From positions 1 through 64,000 of the forward strand of contig UWYT01000194.1 in assembly GCA_900608495.1 (NCBI GenBank): a stretch of 64,000 nt of DNA. The letters run 5' to 3'. This document shows, in pieces, positions 43,704 to 53,739 of the stretch. The position numbers and the translations under genes were made by a program. Source of the DNA: Olavius algarvensis spirochete endosymbiont. GTDB taxonomy: Bacteria > Spirochaetota > Spirochaetia > DSM-2461. How positions within the stretch are numbered: position 1 is the first letter of the stretch; every line of letters starts with the position of its first letter. A model generated the notes under the pieces. The model saw only the letters and a list, made by a program, of their open reading frames with translations. It searched no databases and was not told the origin of the DNA.

Positions 43704-45465
43704 TCTTACCTAACCTGATACTCAATATTTCTTTGTCTATCGCCTTTATACGTGACATACGGGCGATATCCTTCAGTTCGCTCTCATTGCCGCTTACTGA
43801 CAGGCCCCTTATCAATTCCGATCGCTCTTCATTGAGCCATTTTGTTCTCAAAACACGGATTTTTTCGATAATAGTCTTTTCGGCATTTTTATCATAAATT
43901 CCCGCCGCTTCATTTCCGAGTATGTATTTTTTAACCTCTTCATCATTCAGCAATGAAATTATTGACTCCGTTCTTAACTTCCTATCATTGGCATATAACT
44001 CGTCCATAACTCTATAAACTGCCAAAGCTCTGCTATTCCTAAGCATTTCGGGGGGTAAAAGTTGTCTTAGGGTCTTGAAGTGCTCCGTTTTTACGACAAC
44101 AGCCGCCATCAGGTATAACTCGTCATTGACTGGAACAGATTCAGATTTTTTTGTAAAAGAAATCGGTCGCTTTTTCCCCTGTTGGTAGCGATACTCTCTT
44201 ATAACTGTAACAGGATCCGCTTTAACAGTATCCGCTAATTGCTTTAAATACGCTTCCCGTCTAACTTCGGAGTCCACAGCCTTCAAATAAGGTGTCAGTT
44301 TGCCAAGGATTTCCTTCTGAAACTCTCCGTTTACACCCGGTCCATTATTTTCAGCGAAGGAGTCTAACAAATAGCTAAAAAAATTTGTAGACTTTTTAGC
44401 GATTTTCTTTAATTCAGCAACGCCTTGTGAGACCAGAATATCGGCTGGATCTGAATCAACTGGCAAACTGACAGCATTTACGAGTAAGCCAATGCTTTCA
44501 GCAAGCATAGCTGTTTTCATTGCAGCAGTTTTGCCAGCTTCGTCTCCATCGTAGAAGATTACTATAGAATCCGCATAGCGGCTGATAATCCTAGCTTGAT
44601 CCATGGTGAATGCTGTTCCAAGCGGGGCTACAACTTCCCCTATCCCAGCCTGTGCGCATGCGAGAACGTCCATATTTCCTTCGCAGACGAGGGCATTTCG
44701 ATTCTGTCTAATGCTCCGCTTTGCTTGAGCCAGTCCATAAAGTTGCTGGCCTTTTTTGTATATCGTGGATTCCCTCGAATTGATGTACTTTGAGGCGGTC
44801 TCATTTAATACGCGACCACTAAACGCGATCACTCGTCCAGTATCGGGCATTACGGGAAACATTATTCTATCGACAAAGAAGGACCATCTGGTCGATTTCA
44901 GGCTGAATAAACCTGAATTGGCGAGAAATTTTGGCGAATAATTTTCTTTGAGAAGGTAGTTGTACAGCCACTCCCCATCTGAAGGGGCCCAGCCGATATT
45001 GTAGATTTCCGCAATTTCTTCACTGACACCGCGTTTGGATAAGTAAGCTCGAGCGTGCTTTGCCTCCGGACTGCTTTGTAGAAGCCATCTGAATATGTTT
45101 GCAACCTTCTCATATAATTCCTCAAGAGCTGCTCGATTATTGCTGTTAGTTTTGGAAACAAGATTAGTGTTTGGTAACTCGATTCCTACTTTTTCCGCCA
45201 GTAAACTGAGAGACTCAGGGAAGCTTAAACCCTCGATTTCCATTAGAAATCGAAATACGTTACCACCTTTTTGACATCCAAAGCAGTAATACAGGTTGGA
45301 ATCGGGGTTCACTGAAAAGGATGGCGTTTTTTCTGTGTGAAATGGACAAAGTCCCCACCATCGATTGCTTTTATGCGATAAGTCAACATACGACCCAATA
45401 AGATCCAAGATATCTACTCTTCGACTTATTTCGTCTATCAAGGTTTGTGGGATTATGCCAGGCAT
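43696..45465 (-). CDS. dnaG: DNA primase DnaG
   Basis: A 589-residue replication primase. The N-terminal zinc finger is C-P-F-H near residue 41 and C-F-G-C near residue 62. The RNA polymerase core follows with F-S-G-R-V-L, and the Toprim domain has [10 protein letters not shown] near 258 and F-Y-D-G-D-E-A-G near 303 (metal-binding acids). The C-terminal helicase-binding region is short and diverged. It starts one base after the mltG stop and overlaps rpoD. Confidence 0.95.
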   Translation of the reverse strand: MPGIIPQTLIDEISRRVDILDLIGSYVDLSHKSNRWWGLCPFHTEKTPSFSVNPDSNLYYCFGCQKGGNVFRFLMEIEGLSFPESLSLLAEKVGIELPNTNLVSKTNSNNRAALEELYEKVANIFRWLLQSSPEAKHARAYLSKRGVSEEIAEIYNIGWAPSDGEWLYNYLLKENYSPKFLANSGLFSLKSTRWSFFVDRIMFPVMPDTGRVIAFSGRVLNETASKYINSRESTIYKKGQQLYGLAQAKRSIRQNRNALVCEGNMDVLACAQAGIGEVVAPLGTAFTMDQARIISRYADSIVIFYDGDEAGKTAAMKTAMLAESIGLLVNAVSLPVDSDPADILVSQGVAELKKIAKKSTNFFSYLLDSFAENNGPGVNGEFQKEILGKLTPYLKAVDSEVRREAYLKQLADTVKADPVTVIREYRYQQGKKRPISFTKKSESVPVNDELYLMAAVVVKTEHFKTLRQLLPPEMLRNSRALAVYRVMDELYANDRKLRTESIISLLNDEEVKKYILGNEAAGIYDKNAEKTIIEKIRVLRTKWLNEERSELIRGLSVSGNESELKDIARMSRIKAIDKEILSIRLGKND

Positions 45466-45466
45466 A

Positions 45467-46585
45467 TCAGTCTTTGACTACGTATTGAGTCAAATAGACG
45501 CTTCTCGCATCCAGGTGCTCATCATAATTTCGGGTAAATGTATGCGTGCCGGCTCTGGCATTCTTCACAACAAAATATAGAACATCGGAATTTGCAGGGA
45601 AGAAAGCTGCGTTCAGGGCGATACGACTTGGTGCTGATATGGGCCCTGGTGGCAATCCCTGGTCATAATAAGTGTTATATGGGGACGGAATTTCAAGATA
45701 CTGTTCAAAAATACGCCTATTAAATTTCAAATAATCGTTTCGGAATGGAGCACCTGCATCTGTTTCTTCGATTGTGTACACTACAGTTGCACATGATTGC
45801 AGAGACATTCCTGCAAAAATTCGATTATTAAACACTGCAGCTATCAAAGAAGCTTCCTCTTCGACTCGATATTCACGTTCGACAATAGACGCTAAGATAA
45901 CCTTTTCATGCAACTGCGTTGGCGTAAGTTGAACCCATGACGAATCTATCTCATCCAGGATTTTGAAAAATCTATCTGCCATCATCTTAACCACAAGTTC
46001 GGCGGTTTCCTTCGAATTTTCTTGGCTTTCCTCAATTGGAGTCTCAATTTTATAGGTATCGGGGAACAGGTAACCCTGTAAACCTCCGGGATTCACCCTT
46101 ATTGGATATTCTGCTGCCATATCGATAATAGCTTGTTCCACATCACTGTATTCTGCGAGTCCACTATCTTGAATCCTTTTGGCAATCCTACTAGAAGTAA
46201 GTCCAGGAGGGATTGTTAGTGTAGTATAGACAAGATTGGACCCCCGAGTTGTAATTATGCGAATAATCTCGGATGGTCTAGTTCCTAAGTTTATCAGATA
46301 TCGCCCTGCAAAAAACTGTTTTGTGATTCCGAGACGATGTTGAATGCGATAACGCAAAACCAGGTATTGCTGATTATTGATTAAACCTTTGTTCTTGAGG
46401 TTCTCGGCCACAGTTGCAATTGTATCTCCGTTTCGAATAGCTATCTCAACCGCGGTTTGTGTGCCAGAGGCGCTGGTTGGAGAATTCAGTATCACGAAGT
46501 ACATAGTTGCCGCGAGAGATATTAGAATCGGGATTGAAATCAGCAATGCAAACAGAATATTTCGGATATTAGAACCACTTCCCAT
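45467..46585 (-). CDS. mltG: Endolytic murein transglycosylase MltG
   Basis: A 372-residue inner-membrane enzyme. One N-terminal helix (residues about 8-31) anchors it. A LysM-like start (I-R-N-G-D-T-I-A-T-V-A-E-N-L) precedes the catalytic domain with A-S-I-V-E-R-E-Y-R (catalytic Glu near 237), A-A-V-F-N-N-R-I and S-P-Y-N-T-Y-Y-D-Q-G-L-P-P-G-P-I. It cuts new glycan strands and is thought to set their length. The next gene, dnaG, begins after one base. Confidence 0.94.
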   Translation of the reverse strand: MGSGSNIRNILFALLISIPILISLAATMYFVILNSPTSASGTQTAVEIAIRNGDTIATVAENLKNKGLINNQQYLVLRYRIQHRLGITKQFFAGRYLINLGTRPSEIIRIITTRGSNLVYTTLTIPPGLTSSRIAKRIQDSGLAEYSDVEQAIIDMAAEYPIRVNPGGLQGYLFPDTYKIETPIEESQENSKETAELVVKMMADRFFKILDEIDSSWVQLTPTQLHEKVILASIVEREYRVEEEASLIAAVFNNRIFAGMSLQSCATVVYTIEETDAGAPFRNDYLKFNRRIFEQYLEIPSPYNTYYDQGLPPGPISAPSRIALNAAFFPANSDVLYFVVKNARAGTHTFTRNYDEHLDARSVYLTQYVVKD

Positions 46586-46635
46586 TTATACCCCTAAGTC
46601 AAATTATATGGCTACCATCCAAGATGGCCTGCTTG

Positions 46636-47589
46636 TTACAGCTCCAGAGTATAACCCTCCCTTGCCAAATCAATTATAAGTGATTTGGCATTCTTGTGTT
46701 CAAGGCGCTTGTCAAATAACTGCGCCGATTTAAGTATATCTTCCATGGTTGCATCAGAATTCAAGGGATCGTGATGAAACAGATACAGTCTCCGTATGCC
46801 GAATTCCCTAACGAATTCAACCGCGAGACTGTATGAGGAGTGGCCCCAGTTATATTTCTCTATCGCTTCACCAAGCGTGTATTGAGTATCCAACACGATT
46901 GCATCGACATCCTGGAAATAATCAACATTTTTCTGCGTCCGCTGGAAGTCTTTCTCGGTCAACTCGGTGTCAGTGGAGTAAATAAAAGATTTTCCCGACT
47001 CTGACACCTTATATGAACTGCAGCCATTTGGGTGATTTCTGTGTATCCATTCAATTTCAGCGCCTCCAAGTGTGAGTACCTCGTCTTTTTGCAGGGTTAT
47101 AAATCGGATTTCTGCGGCAAAGCTATCCCAGCCAACCGGATGGAAGGGCGCTACCATGAATTTCTTGAGATTTTGCTCCATGGCCGGGAATGGACTGTAG
47201 AATGTCACTCTTCCTTGAGGATCATACATCGGGCCAAAATAAGGTAACCCCAAAAGATGATCGTAATGGAAATGTGACAGGAAGATGTGATACTCATCAA
47301 TGCTCTCGCGGGTTTTTTTGATCCTCTGTTCCAAGTCTCTAAGCCCTGTGCCAGTATCGAAAATTATGGTTATATTCTCATTGGTTCTAAGCTCAATGCA
47401 GGCAGTATTTCCACCGACGGTTCCAAAAAGCTCGGCAGGGAGCTTGCTTAGGAATCGTTGTCTAGTTTCTGGACTGTGCAGATGTCCCGGCCTGACACGT
47501 TGAAAAATAGCGGCAAATCTATTCCGAAGCTCTTCAGGGCATAAAGGTGTTGGACTAGACCCTCGCACTCCCCAAAATCGAACTGTCAT
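46636..47589 (-). CDS. Metallo-beta-lactamase-fold hydrolase, PhnP/RNase Z-like group
   Basis: A 317-residue protein. It starts M-T-V-R-F-W-G-V-R-G-S-S-P-T-P with the G-G-N-T-A-C element, typical of a large MBL group. Metal motif: L-S-H-F-H-Y-D-H-L-L-G-L near residue 110, then a His at H-R-N-H-P-N-G-C, S-T-D-T-E and L-F-H-H-D-P. The substrate is not clear; relatives are phosphodiesterases. GGAGGTG lies four bases before the ATG. It leads the mltG-dnaG-rpoD operon, 50 bases before mltG. Confidence 0.83.
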   Translation of the reverse strand: MTVRFWGVRGSSPTPLCPEELRNRFAAIFQRVRPGHLHSPETRQRFLSKLPAELFGTVGGNTACIELRTNENITIIFDTGTGLRDLEQRIKKTRESIDEYHIFLSHFHYDHLLGLPYFGPMYDPQGRVTFYSPFPAMEQNLKKFMVAPFHPVGWDSFAAEIRFITLQKDEVLTLGGAEIEWIHRNHPNGCSSYKVSESGKSFIYSTDTELTEKDFQRTQKNVDYFQDVDAIVLDTQYTLGEAIEKYNWGHSSYSLAVEFVREFGIRRLYLFHHDPLNSDATMEDILKSAQLFDKRLEHKNAKSLIIDLAREGYTLEL

Positions 47590-47709
47590 AGCACCTCCGA
47601 TGGATTATGGTATCCTATGGGGTTTTGAGAATATCAAAACTTCACGAATGGACGCTTCTTCCGCATTTTGCACCCGTAAATAGAGGGTCCCGATGGGGAT
47701 TCTCCACTT

Positions 47710-47790
47710 TGGGGAGAGAAGGATTCGAACCTTCGAAGCCGAAGCAACAGATTTACAGTCTGCCCCCTTTAACCACTCGGGAATCTCCCC
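47710..47790 (-). tRNA. tRNA-Tyr (anticodon GUA)
   Basis: On the minus strand the acceptor stem GGGGAGA (47790-47784) pairs with TCTCCCC (47717-47711), discriminator A. The anticodon stem CAGA/TCTG encloses CTGTAAA with GTA in the loop. A long class II variable arm (GCTTCGGCTTCG) and a T-arm with GGTTCGAATCC complete it, as expected for bacterial tRNA-Tyr. No CCA is encoded. Confidence 0.96.
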
Positions 47791-47801
47791 ATTTCAACGG
47801 C

Positions 47802-47875
47802 AGCCATCTGTCGGATTCGAACCGACGACCCCGAGATTACAAATCACGTGCTCTGGCCAACTGAGCTAAGATGGC
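47802..47875 (-). tRNA. tRNA-Thr (anticodon UGU)
   Basis: A 74-base cloverleaf on the minus strand: acceptor stem GCCATCT/AGATGGC, D-arm AGCTCAGTTGGCCAGAGC, anticodon loop with TGT, and T-arm GTCGG-TTCGAAT-CCGAC. It lies 11 bases before tRNA-Tyr, the common Thr-Tyr order, and both are likely cut from one transcript. Confidence 0.96.
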
Positions 47876-47906
47876 AATCTGAAAGCATAGCAGGTAATCA
47901 GAAAGG

Positions 47907-47935
47907 AAATTACCACCCGTGTATCAAAGTGTCAA
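47907..47935 (-). promoter_or_regulatory. Candidate promoter for the tRNA-Thr-Tyr unit
   Basis: On the minus strand: a perfect TTGACA (47935-47930), a 17-base spacer, then TAATTT (47912-47907). The start would fall near 47900, about 25 bases before tRNA-Thr. Confidence 0.45.
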
Positions 47936-47952
47936 CAGGTGATGAGCGTCAA

Positions 47953-49449
47953 TTATGTCCAATGCTTATTTCGTATTTTTTCATAGAGTGGAAGATATCC
48001 TCGCTCAAGAACCTTATCCCAGGTACGTCGTCCATATATCGCCTTTTTTGCGATTTCCCGCATCAGTGACAACCGTCGTTTGTTTTCACATTCACCCGCG
48101 ATAGCCACTTTGAAAACTTGTGCCAGACCATCCTTCTTTTTTGGGGAATACCTGAAGCCGTCAATATTGTGTCTGACTTTTTTAAGTCCACCTACAGATC
48201 GTACTATTGGCAGGGCACCGAGAAGTTGTCCTACCATATCGATTTGCCCACAGGGCTCCCACTCCGAGGGCACTACTATGAATGATGAGGCGGCAATTAA
48301 TGCTGAAGCCAATTTGGCGCTGTAACCGTTTAGGAATGTCCACTCGAAGTTTGATTCTGCCGTAGTTTTAATAGCATTTTCAATATCCTGATTGCCCTGA
48401 CCGTGGATTATAAGCCTATATGGATAATTCATTGCTTTCAGTTTAGCTGGAAGCTCGAGCAGAGAAGCGATTCCCTTCTGCTCGGTTAAACGACCGTGGA
48501 AGAGCACCCAAGGTGCATCGGTTTCGGGATGGGCACCGTATACACGTATATTTGTCAGCTCCTGGGCTTCAAGCAAGCGGCATACAGCCCGGCGTAGTGA
48601 GTGCTTAGCGTATAATGGATCCAAATCAAGGTTGTACAATTCTTTTAGCCAGTAAGAGACGTCAATTCCATTATATACTCCCTTTAGTGGTATTTTCCGA
48701 CTTCTGTAGGTGGATCCCAGCTTGCCGGAATGTCTGTCTGTTCCACTGATTAATTCGCGGGAATACTCCGGTGAGACAGTGTTAATGTGCCCGTGTGTGC
48801 CGGCTATCAGCAGGGGATTTACCTTTCCGTCTATAATTCCATCCACAAAATCATCCTCCTGAATGCCTGTAAGCCTGCTGGCGATTCTTGGAGTTGCGAT
48901 TATTTGTTGATAAGCTATCCCCGCATTGTGGATTGTAACAAGCACGCCGGTTTTGCCAAGTAAACCTTGAACTCGATATTTCCTCATGAAAAGTGTAAGA
49001 AGTCCCGTGTGACCATCGTGCCCGTGAATGATATCGGGAGCTTCGCCCTCTCGAATTATGCCTTGGATTGAGGCGGCCTGGAGCACAGTGTTCATTTCAT
49101 GTACATCGAGGTGACCTTTGCCAATCATACCGGGGGTTGGAGCGTCACTTTCGGTATAAGTGTAAATCCCTTGTTTACTGCTAAAGTATTCTGAATCAAG
49201 TAAACGTATTTCAATTGCTTCGATTCTGAAACCAGATACACTGACAATATGACTTCTACCATTTACTGTCAGGGAAACATCGTAAAGATGCTTCCCTTTT
49301 TCAACGAATGCATAGCGGGGGATGAAGACTGTAACCTTGATTTGTCTTTTGGAGAGTGCGTTGGCAAGTCCGCGAACTGCATCCTTTATTCCACCGGCAC
49401 CGGCGATGCCCTCGAACTCTCGTGCTATGAGGCAAACATTGCGTATCAT
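47953..49449 (-). CDS. glgA: Glycogen/starch synthase family GT5, diverged
   Basis: A 498-residue glycosyltransferase when started at the ATG at 49449, which overlaps the aroH stop (ATGA). The N-terminal half has G-I-A-G-A-G-G-I-K-D-A-V-R-G-L-A-N-A-L, where usual GT5 enzymes have a K-x-G-G-L motif whose Lys binds the sugar nucleotide; here that Lys is absent. Further motifs are kept: I-I-H-G-H-D-G-H, V-L-V-T-I-H-N-A-G, N-T-V-S-P-E-Y, Y-N-G-I-D, G-R-L-T-E-Q-K-G and P-S-E-W-E-P-C-G. Glycogen synthesis from ADP-glucose is likely but substrate use could differ. No other glg genes lie nearby. Confidence 0.8.
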   Translation of the reverse strand: MIRNVCLIAREFEGIAGAGGIKDAVRGLANALSKRQIKVTVFIPRYAFVEKGKHLYDVSLTVNGRSHIVSVSGFRIEAIEIRLLDSEYFSSKQGIYTYTESDAPTPGMIGKGHLDVHEMNTVLQAASIQGIIREGEAPDIIHGHDGHTGLLTLFMRKYRVQGLLGKTGVLVTIHNAGIAYQQIIATPRIASRLTGIQEDDFVDGIIDGKVNPLLIAGTHGHINTVSPEYSRELISGTDRHSGKLGSTYRSRKIPLKGVYNGIDVSYWLKELYNLDLDPLYAKHSLRRAVCRLLEAQELTNIRVYGAHPETDAPWVLFHGRLTEQKGIASLLELPAKLKAMNYPYRLIIHGQGNQDIENAIKTTAESNFEWTFLNGYSAKLASALIAASSFIVVPSEWEPCGQIDMVGQLLGALPIVRSVGGLKKVRHNIDGFRYSPKKKDGLAQVFKVAIAGECENKRRLSLMREIAKKAIYGRRTWDKVLERGYLPLYEKIRNKHWT

Positions 49450-49826
49450 ATTTTGTCGATAGTTTTTGGTCTGAGTTTCTGTGCGGCACCGAGATAAAGT
49501 GGTTTTGTCATTTTGCTGCCTCGCCAAGTCCGCCAAGTTATCAGGATTCGCACTGTACGCGGTAGACTATCTTCTATCACGGGCTCTTGAGAACAAAAAA
49601 GGGGAACGTGATTGAATTCTGGAATCGCTTCCCTTAAAGCGGCAGCGGCATTTTTCCTGACTAAATCGGAAGTTTGGGTTAGTTGAACGCAAATTATCCT
49701 TTTTGCTGAAATTCGGTTGAGGTTGCATAGTGAATTGACTAGATTACCAACCGATTTCACCATTTGATTCTGTTCTTCGGCACTTTCCGGTATATCTATG
49801 GCGCCTCTAACGGCAGTTATGTTCAT
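49446..49826 (-). CDS. aroH: Chorismate mutase, AroH type
   Basis: A 126-residue protein of the small monofunctional trimeric class, which turns chorismate into prephenate for Phe and Tyr synthesis. Motifs: A-V-R-G-A-I near the start (active-site Arg), a D-L-V-R-K-N-A-A-A-A-L-R segment, L-P-R-T-V-R-I-L-I and the C-terminal Y-L-G-A-A-Q-K-L-R-P. The stop overlaps the glgA start in ATGA, so the two are translated together, an unusual pairing. Confidence 0.9.
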   Translation of the reverse strand: MNITAVRGAIDIPESAEEQNQMVKSVGNLVNSLCNLNRISAKRIICVQLTQTSDLVRKNAAAALREAIPEFNHVPLFCSQEPVIEDSLPRTVRILITWRTWRGSKMTKPLYLGAAQKLRPKTIDKI

Positions 49827-49859
49827 CTAATCAACACTATCCAATTAATGTCAGGGTCC

Positions 49860-50600
49860 TTATGGAATTTTAACCAACAAAAGATCCGCCTGCTCCGTGA
49901 ATCCAAATTCTGTAACTAACAAGAATATTGGAATCACACTGCCCTCTCGCCATGGCCGGGGAGTTGGAAAAATAAATGTCGTTTGCTTCACGCCCAGTCC
50001 AGCCAATATAGGGCCAGTTTCATTTCCTCCTATCATTATGGATACTGTTGGAGGTGGGATGCCCTCGGGGGACACTAACTGGCCCTTCAAAACAGCAATT
50101 TCTCCATTAATCTCGAGGGATGAATTCTTCCACCTGGAATTACTGAAGATTGCAACCAGTACTATTCGCCCCTTATCCGTTTGAGCCTGGCCGCAGCCAA
50201 TTCTATACCATTCAGGATTAAGAAGATTGCTGCGATGGGATGGGCTTTTCATCCAGCCAACCAAAATGGATTCAATGGAATCTCCTGCTCCGAGGTTCTC
50301 TCCAGCCTTAGTACCAGTCCCTCCGGCAAATCGATATCTTTCGGCCACCCTTTCTCCATTCAAATTGCGATGACTTAGTAGTTTTCTTCGAACAAGTTCC
50401 TCGGCGTGAAGAGTCGCCGCATGTGATGAGGGTTCTTCATAAACCAAGGCATGCAAGCCCTCGCTAATTCTAATTCTATTTATCGCACTAAGTACAATAT
50501 CAATTGCGTCAGTATCCGAAACAGAAAAATCGGTTGCGTTTATTACGGTTTGGCTGATAAAGGAAACCATCAGCAGAACAATATTTTTTTGTAGCATCAT
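49860..50600 (-). CDS. Secreted CAP/SCP-domain protein
   Basis: A 246-residue protein with a signal peptide (residues 1-22). The CAP domain (about 35-155) contains I-N-R-I-R, H-A-A-T-L-H-A-E-E-L, the S-H-R-N-L-N-G-E-R-V-A-E-R-Y motif, A-G-E-N-L-G-A-G and W-M-K-S-P-S-H-R-S-N-L-L-N-P. About 90 beta-rich residues follow and match nothing I know. Bacterial CAP proteins are exported and mostly uncharacterised. Confidence 0.85.
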   Translation of the reverse strand: MMLQKNIVLLMVSFISQTVINATDFSVSDTDAIDIVLSAINRIRISEGLHALVYEEPSSHAATLHAEELVRRKLLSHRNLNGERVAERYRFAGGTGTKAGENLGAGDSIESILVGWMKSPSHRSNLLNPEWYRIGCGQAQTDKGRIVLVAIFSNSRWKNSSLEINGEIAVLKGQLVSPEGIPPPTVSIMIGGNETGPILAGLGVKQTTFIFPTPRPWREGSVIPIFLLVTEFGFTEQADLLLVKIP

Positions 50601-50630
50601 AAGAAGTCACTGAGCTGTGGATTTGGCGCG

Positions 50631-50975
50631 TCAACCTGGCGGCCAAGCAAATCTGCGGCCCGCCAAAATGTGTGCGTGAAAATATTCCACCGCCTGGCCG
50701 CTATCACGACCATTGTTAATCACTACTCGATAACCGGAATCATCAAGATTCAGTGATGTAGCCACTTTGGAAATCGCGGAAAAAAAGCGTCCTGTTTCCT
50801 CGATGGGTCTACTTGCTATTTCTGTAAATCTCGCGAATTTTGCCTTGGGGATGACTAAAATATGTACAGGGGCCTGGGGATTGATATCTCGAAATGCGAG
50901 TACCTCGTCATCCTCGTACACTGAATCTGCCGGCAAGTCGCCGCTCAGAATTTTGTCAAAAACAGTCTCGTGCAT
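50631..50975 (-). CDS. HIT-family nucleotide-binding protein (HinT-like)
   Basis: A 114-residue HIT protein. It opens F-D-K-I-L-S-G-D-L-P-A-D and has F-R-D-I-N-P-Q-A-P-V-H-I-L-V-I-P-K, then G-Q-A-V-E-Y-F-H-A-H-I-L-A-G-R. In HinT enzymes the histidine triad reads H-x-H-x-H; here the first is Tyr (Y-x-H-x-H), while the middle His, the nucleophile, remains. It probably hydrolyses nucleoside phosphoramidates. Confidence 0.88.
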   Translation of the reverse strand: MHETVFDKILSGDLPADSVYEDDEVLAFRDINPQAPVHILVIPKAKFARFTEIASRPIEETGRFFSAISKVATSLNLDDSGYRVVINNGRDSGQAVEYFHAHILAGRRFAWPPG

Positions 50976-51027
50976 CTAAGTTTCCCCCTTTGAGGCCTGA
51001 TATTCGGGCCTATACTGAGTCGCTTCG

Positions 51028-51579
51028 CTATATGAGGTTTTCAATTGAAGCCTCGACATCCAGACTCATACTGATAGCTGTTTGGTCATTGAAGACAAAG
51101 CGGCCACTGAAATACCTATCGGCCAACAACTGAGGGAGCCATAGAACGTCATCCACCCACATTTTATCGTATGGAATTGAATCCTCACCACACCAAAAAG
51201 GAATTGCCTCAGTTGTTTCAAGAGGCCTGCCAAACCAGGTTTCTGTTTGGAATACATAGCCCTTTATGGAGTGTCCATTCGTGAACTGGAAGCACAAATC
51301 ACCCGAATATGACAATTCTTCCACATGGATGTTCACCTCTTCACGTGCCTCGCGTACAGCGGCCTGCTCTGGTGTTTCACCTCTTTTTATTCTCCCTCCA
51401 GGAGCATTTATCAAACCAGCGCCCAGTCCCGTTTTTTTGTGAATCAACAAGACTTGTTTATCCATACGTTTTCGTACAAAACATAGGACTGATTCCTCAA
51501 TAGGTATCCACATGCCTGGGACTATTTCTCTGGCGCTTTTCACTTCCATTAGGTTACTTGAGTTTCCACTGCTCATCAA
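51028..51579 (-). CDS. Nudix hydrolase, 8-oxo-dGTPase-like
   Basis: Up to 183 residues (a later ATG at 51549 is possible; neither has a clear ribosome site). The Nudix box is complete: [22 protein letters not shown]. Around it are G-L-I-N-A-P-G-G and the C-terminal W-V-D-D-V-L-W-L-P, a pattern of the MTH1-like group that cleans oxidised nucleotides. The substrate is inferred. It begins the minus-strand cluster nudix-HIT-CAP-aroH-glgA and is divergent from the EF-G genes. Confidence 0.82.
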   Translation of the reverse strand: MMSSGNSSNLMEVKSAREIVPGMWIPIEESVLCFVRKRMDKQVLLIHKKTGLGAGLINAPGGRIKRGETPEQAAVREAREEVNIHVEELSYSGDLCFQFTNGHSIKGYVFQTETWFGRPLETTEAIPFWCGEDSIPYDKMWVDDVLWLPQLLADRYFSGRFVFNDQTAISMSLDVEASIENLI

Positions 51580-51631
51580 GTCTGGCTTTGTTAATTCCGC
51601 GTTGCTTCCTTGACTGGGTATGTGATAACCT

Positions 51632-51649
51632 CGACTTCGAGTCGTTTTT
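51632..51649 (+). other. Short hairpin with T-run in the EF-G leader
   Basis: CGACT (51632-51636) pairs with AGTCG (51640-51644) around TCG, followed by TTTTT. It lies about 10 bases before the EF-G ribosome site. The five-pair stem is short for a terminator, and no promoter was found clearly upstream, so the function is open. Confidence 0.3.
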
Positions 51650-51662
51650 AGCGGAGCGAGAT

Positions 51663-53702
51663 ATGGTGGAGAACAGTGGAGCCATTCGCAATATTGGGAT
51701 TATAGCTCACATCGATGCCGGCAAGACAACAACAACAGAGCGAATGCTTTTTTATACACATAAAAACCACCGAATAGGCGAAGTTGATGACGGCACAGCT
51801 ACTATGGACTGGATGACCCAGGAACAAAATCGAGGAATAACCATTGTTTCGGCCGCAACAACTTGCTATTGGAACGGTGCAAAAATCAACATAATCGACA
51901 CGCCCGGGCACGTTGATTTTACAGCTGAAGTGGAACGTTCGCTTAGAGTGCTCGATGGAGCTATCGGCGTGTTTTGTGCTGTCGGTGGTGTCGAACCTCA
52001 ATCCGAGACAGTATGGCGACAGGCTGATAACTATGGAGTGGCGCGCATTGTTTACATAAATAAAATGGACCGGGTAGGAGCGGATTTTGCTGCTGTCATA
52101 GAGGAAATTCGAGAAAAACTGAATTCAAACCCGGTGCCAATAGCTATCCCCATTGGAGCGGAATCTGACTATGAAGGCAATATCGATCTCATAGAAATGC
52201 GTGAACTGCATTGGAATCAAGAGGACAACGGTGAAAAAACCGAGTACCGCGATATTCGCGATGAGCATAAATCCATGGCGAAACAATGGCGTGAAGAATT
52301 ATTGAATACTCTCTCGTCCTACAGCGAAGAAATCACAGATATGTATCTTGAAGGGAAACCCGTTGATTCAGAGACAATAAATAGAACACTGAGGTCTGCC
52401 ACAATTGCCAACAAACTTGTTCCCGTGTTAGCCGGTTCATCCTTGAAAAACAAGGGCGTCCAGCCATTACTAGATTCAATAATAAACTACCTCCCCTGCC
52501 CCGGAGAACTTGGGCCTGTTGCTGTGATGCATGCTAAGAAGAACGAAGAAGTGACTATTCCCAGAACCGTATCGGGTTCTCTCAGCGCCCTGGTTTTTAA
52601 AATCCAGTACGATAGAGAAATGGGAATGCTAAGCTACCTCAGAATATATTCGGGAGTTCTGAAATCCGGAACCAGTGTATTCAATGTGAATAGAAGAAGC
52701 CGCGAACGGATTAATCGTCTATTGCGTATGCACGCAAATAATCATGAGCAAATCACAGAACTGAGGGCCGGTGATATTGGCGTCGCTGTGGGATTGAAGC
52801 TTGCTCGCACGGGTGAAACCCTGGCTAGTGAGGTGCATCCCCTATTGCTTGAAAACATGCAATTCCCGGAACCGGTTATCTCCGTAGCCATTGAACCGAA
52901 GTCCATGAGCGATCAGGATAAGCTCCGTAGTTCCCTAGAGAATCTTCGCAAGGAAGATCCAACTTTTGAGGTTAAAGAAGATAAAGAAACCGGACAACTG
53001 ATAATTTCCGGGATGGGAGAACTCCACTTGGATATACTGGTAACCAGGATATCCGACGAATACAAGGTGAATGCAAACGTAGGGAAGCCTCAGGTTACCT
53101 ATAGGGAGTCAATTACCAGGCCCCGAGAGCAAAGCGAAAAATATCAAAGAACCCTTGCAGGCAGGGAACACGAGGCCTCGTTATGCATCAAAGTTGAACC
53201 ACGTGGTCGAGGTGAAGGAAATTTTTTTGAATCTGCTCTGTCTAAAAGTGAGTTGCCGAAACAATTTCAAAATGCAGTACAAAAAGGAATAGAAGCATCC
53301 TTTCCATCGGGAATAGTTATGGGGTATCCCTGCGTCGATATCAAGGTTACGCTCGTAAGTGCTGCCTTTCAAGAAACCACGGCTAGTGAAATTGCCTTTG
53401 AAACCGCTGCTTCTCTAGGATTTGAGACAGCGTGCAAGAATGCTTCACCAATACTCCTGGAACCCATAATGGAAATCGATGTCATGTGTCCTCGGGAACA
53501 AGTAGGTGATGTCATCAGCAATCTGAGTCAGAAAGGTGGACATGTGGAAAGCATGGAATCCAGACCCACTTATGAATTAGTGCGAGCCAAGGTTCCGTTA
53601 GTGAATATGTTTGGGTATTCAACAGTACTAAGAAGTCTAACACAGGGACGTGGGAACTTCTCAATGGAATTCAGCCATTTTGCCAAGAGACTTGAACGCT
53701 AG
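51663..53702 (+). CDS. fusA: Elongation factor G (spirochaete type)
   Basis: A 679-residue translational GTPase. The ATG at 51663 is preferred: the upstream extension is not EF-G-like, and GCGGAGCGAG precedes this ATG. G1 is [13 protein letters not shown], switch I is N-R-G-I-T-I, G3 is D-T-P-G-H-V-D-F (catalytic His present), G4 is N-K-M-D. Domains II-V follow and end with [16 protein letters not shown]. Spirochaetes carry one EF-G for translocation and another for ribosome recycling (shown in Borrelia); sequence reading alone does not tell which this one is. An EF-G II paralogue lies downstream. Confidence 0.93.
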   Translation: MVENSGAIRNIGIIAHIDAGKTTTTERMLFYTHKNHRIGEVDDGTATMDWMTQEQNRGITIVSAATTCYWNGAKINIIDTPGHVDFTAEVERSLRVLDGAIGVFCAVGGVEPQSETVWRQADNYGVARIVYINKMDRVGADFAAVIEEIREKLNSNPVPIAIPIGAESDYEGNIDLIEMRELHWNQEDNGEKTEYRDIRDEHKSMAKQWREELLNTLSSYSEEITDMYLEGKPVDSETINRTLRSATIANKLVPVLAGSSLKNKGVQPLLDSIINYLPCPGELGPVAVMHAKKNEEVTIPRTVSGSLSALVFKIQYDREMGMLSYLRIYSGVLKSGTSVFNVNRRSRERINRLLRMHANNHEQITELRAGDIGVAVGLKLARTGETLASEVHPLLLENMQFPEPVISVAIEPKSMSDQDKLRSSLENLRKEDPTFEVKEDKETGQLIISGMGELHLDILVTRISDEYKVNANVGKPQVTYRESITRPREQSEKYQRTLAGREHEASLCIKVEPRGRGEGNFFESALSKSELPKQFQNAVQKGIEASFPSGIVMGYPCVDIKVTLVSAAFQETTASEIAFETAASLGFETACKNASPILLEPIMEIDVMCPREQVGDVISNLSQKGGHVESMESRPTYELVRAKVPLVNMFGYSTVLRSLTQGRGNFSMEFSHFAKRLER

Positions 53703-53739
53703 TCATCGAGAATAATTGACGGCAATATCTTGGTTTCAA

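Noticed and set aside
47640-47720. TCTCC/GGAGA hairpin at the 3' end of tRNA-Tyr as a terminator
   Set aside because: It uses bases of the tRNA acceptor stem and is not followed by a T-run.
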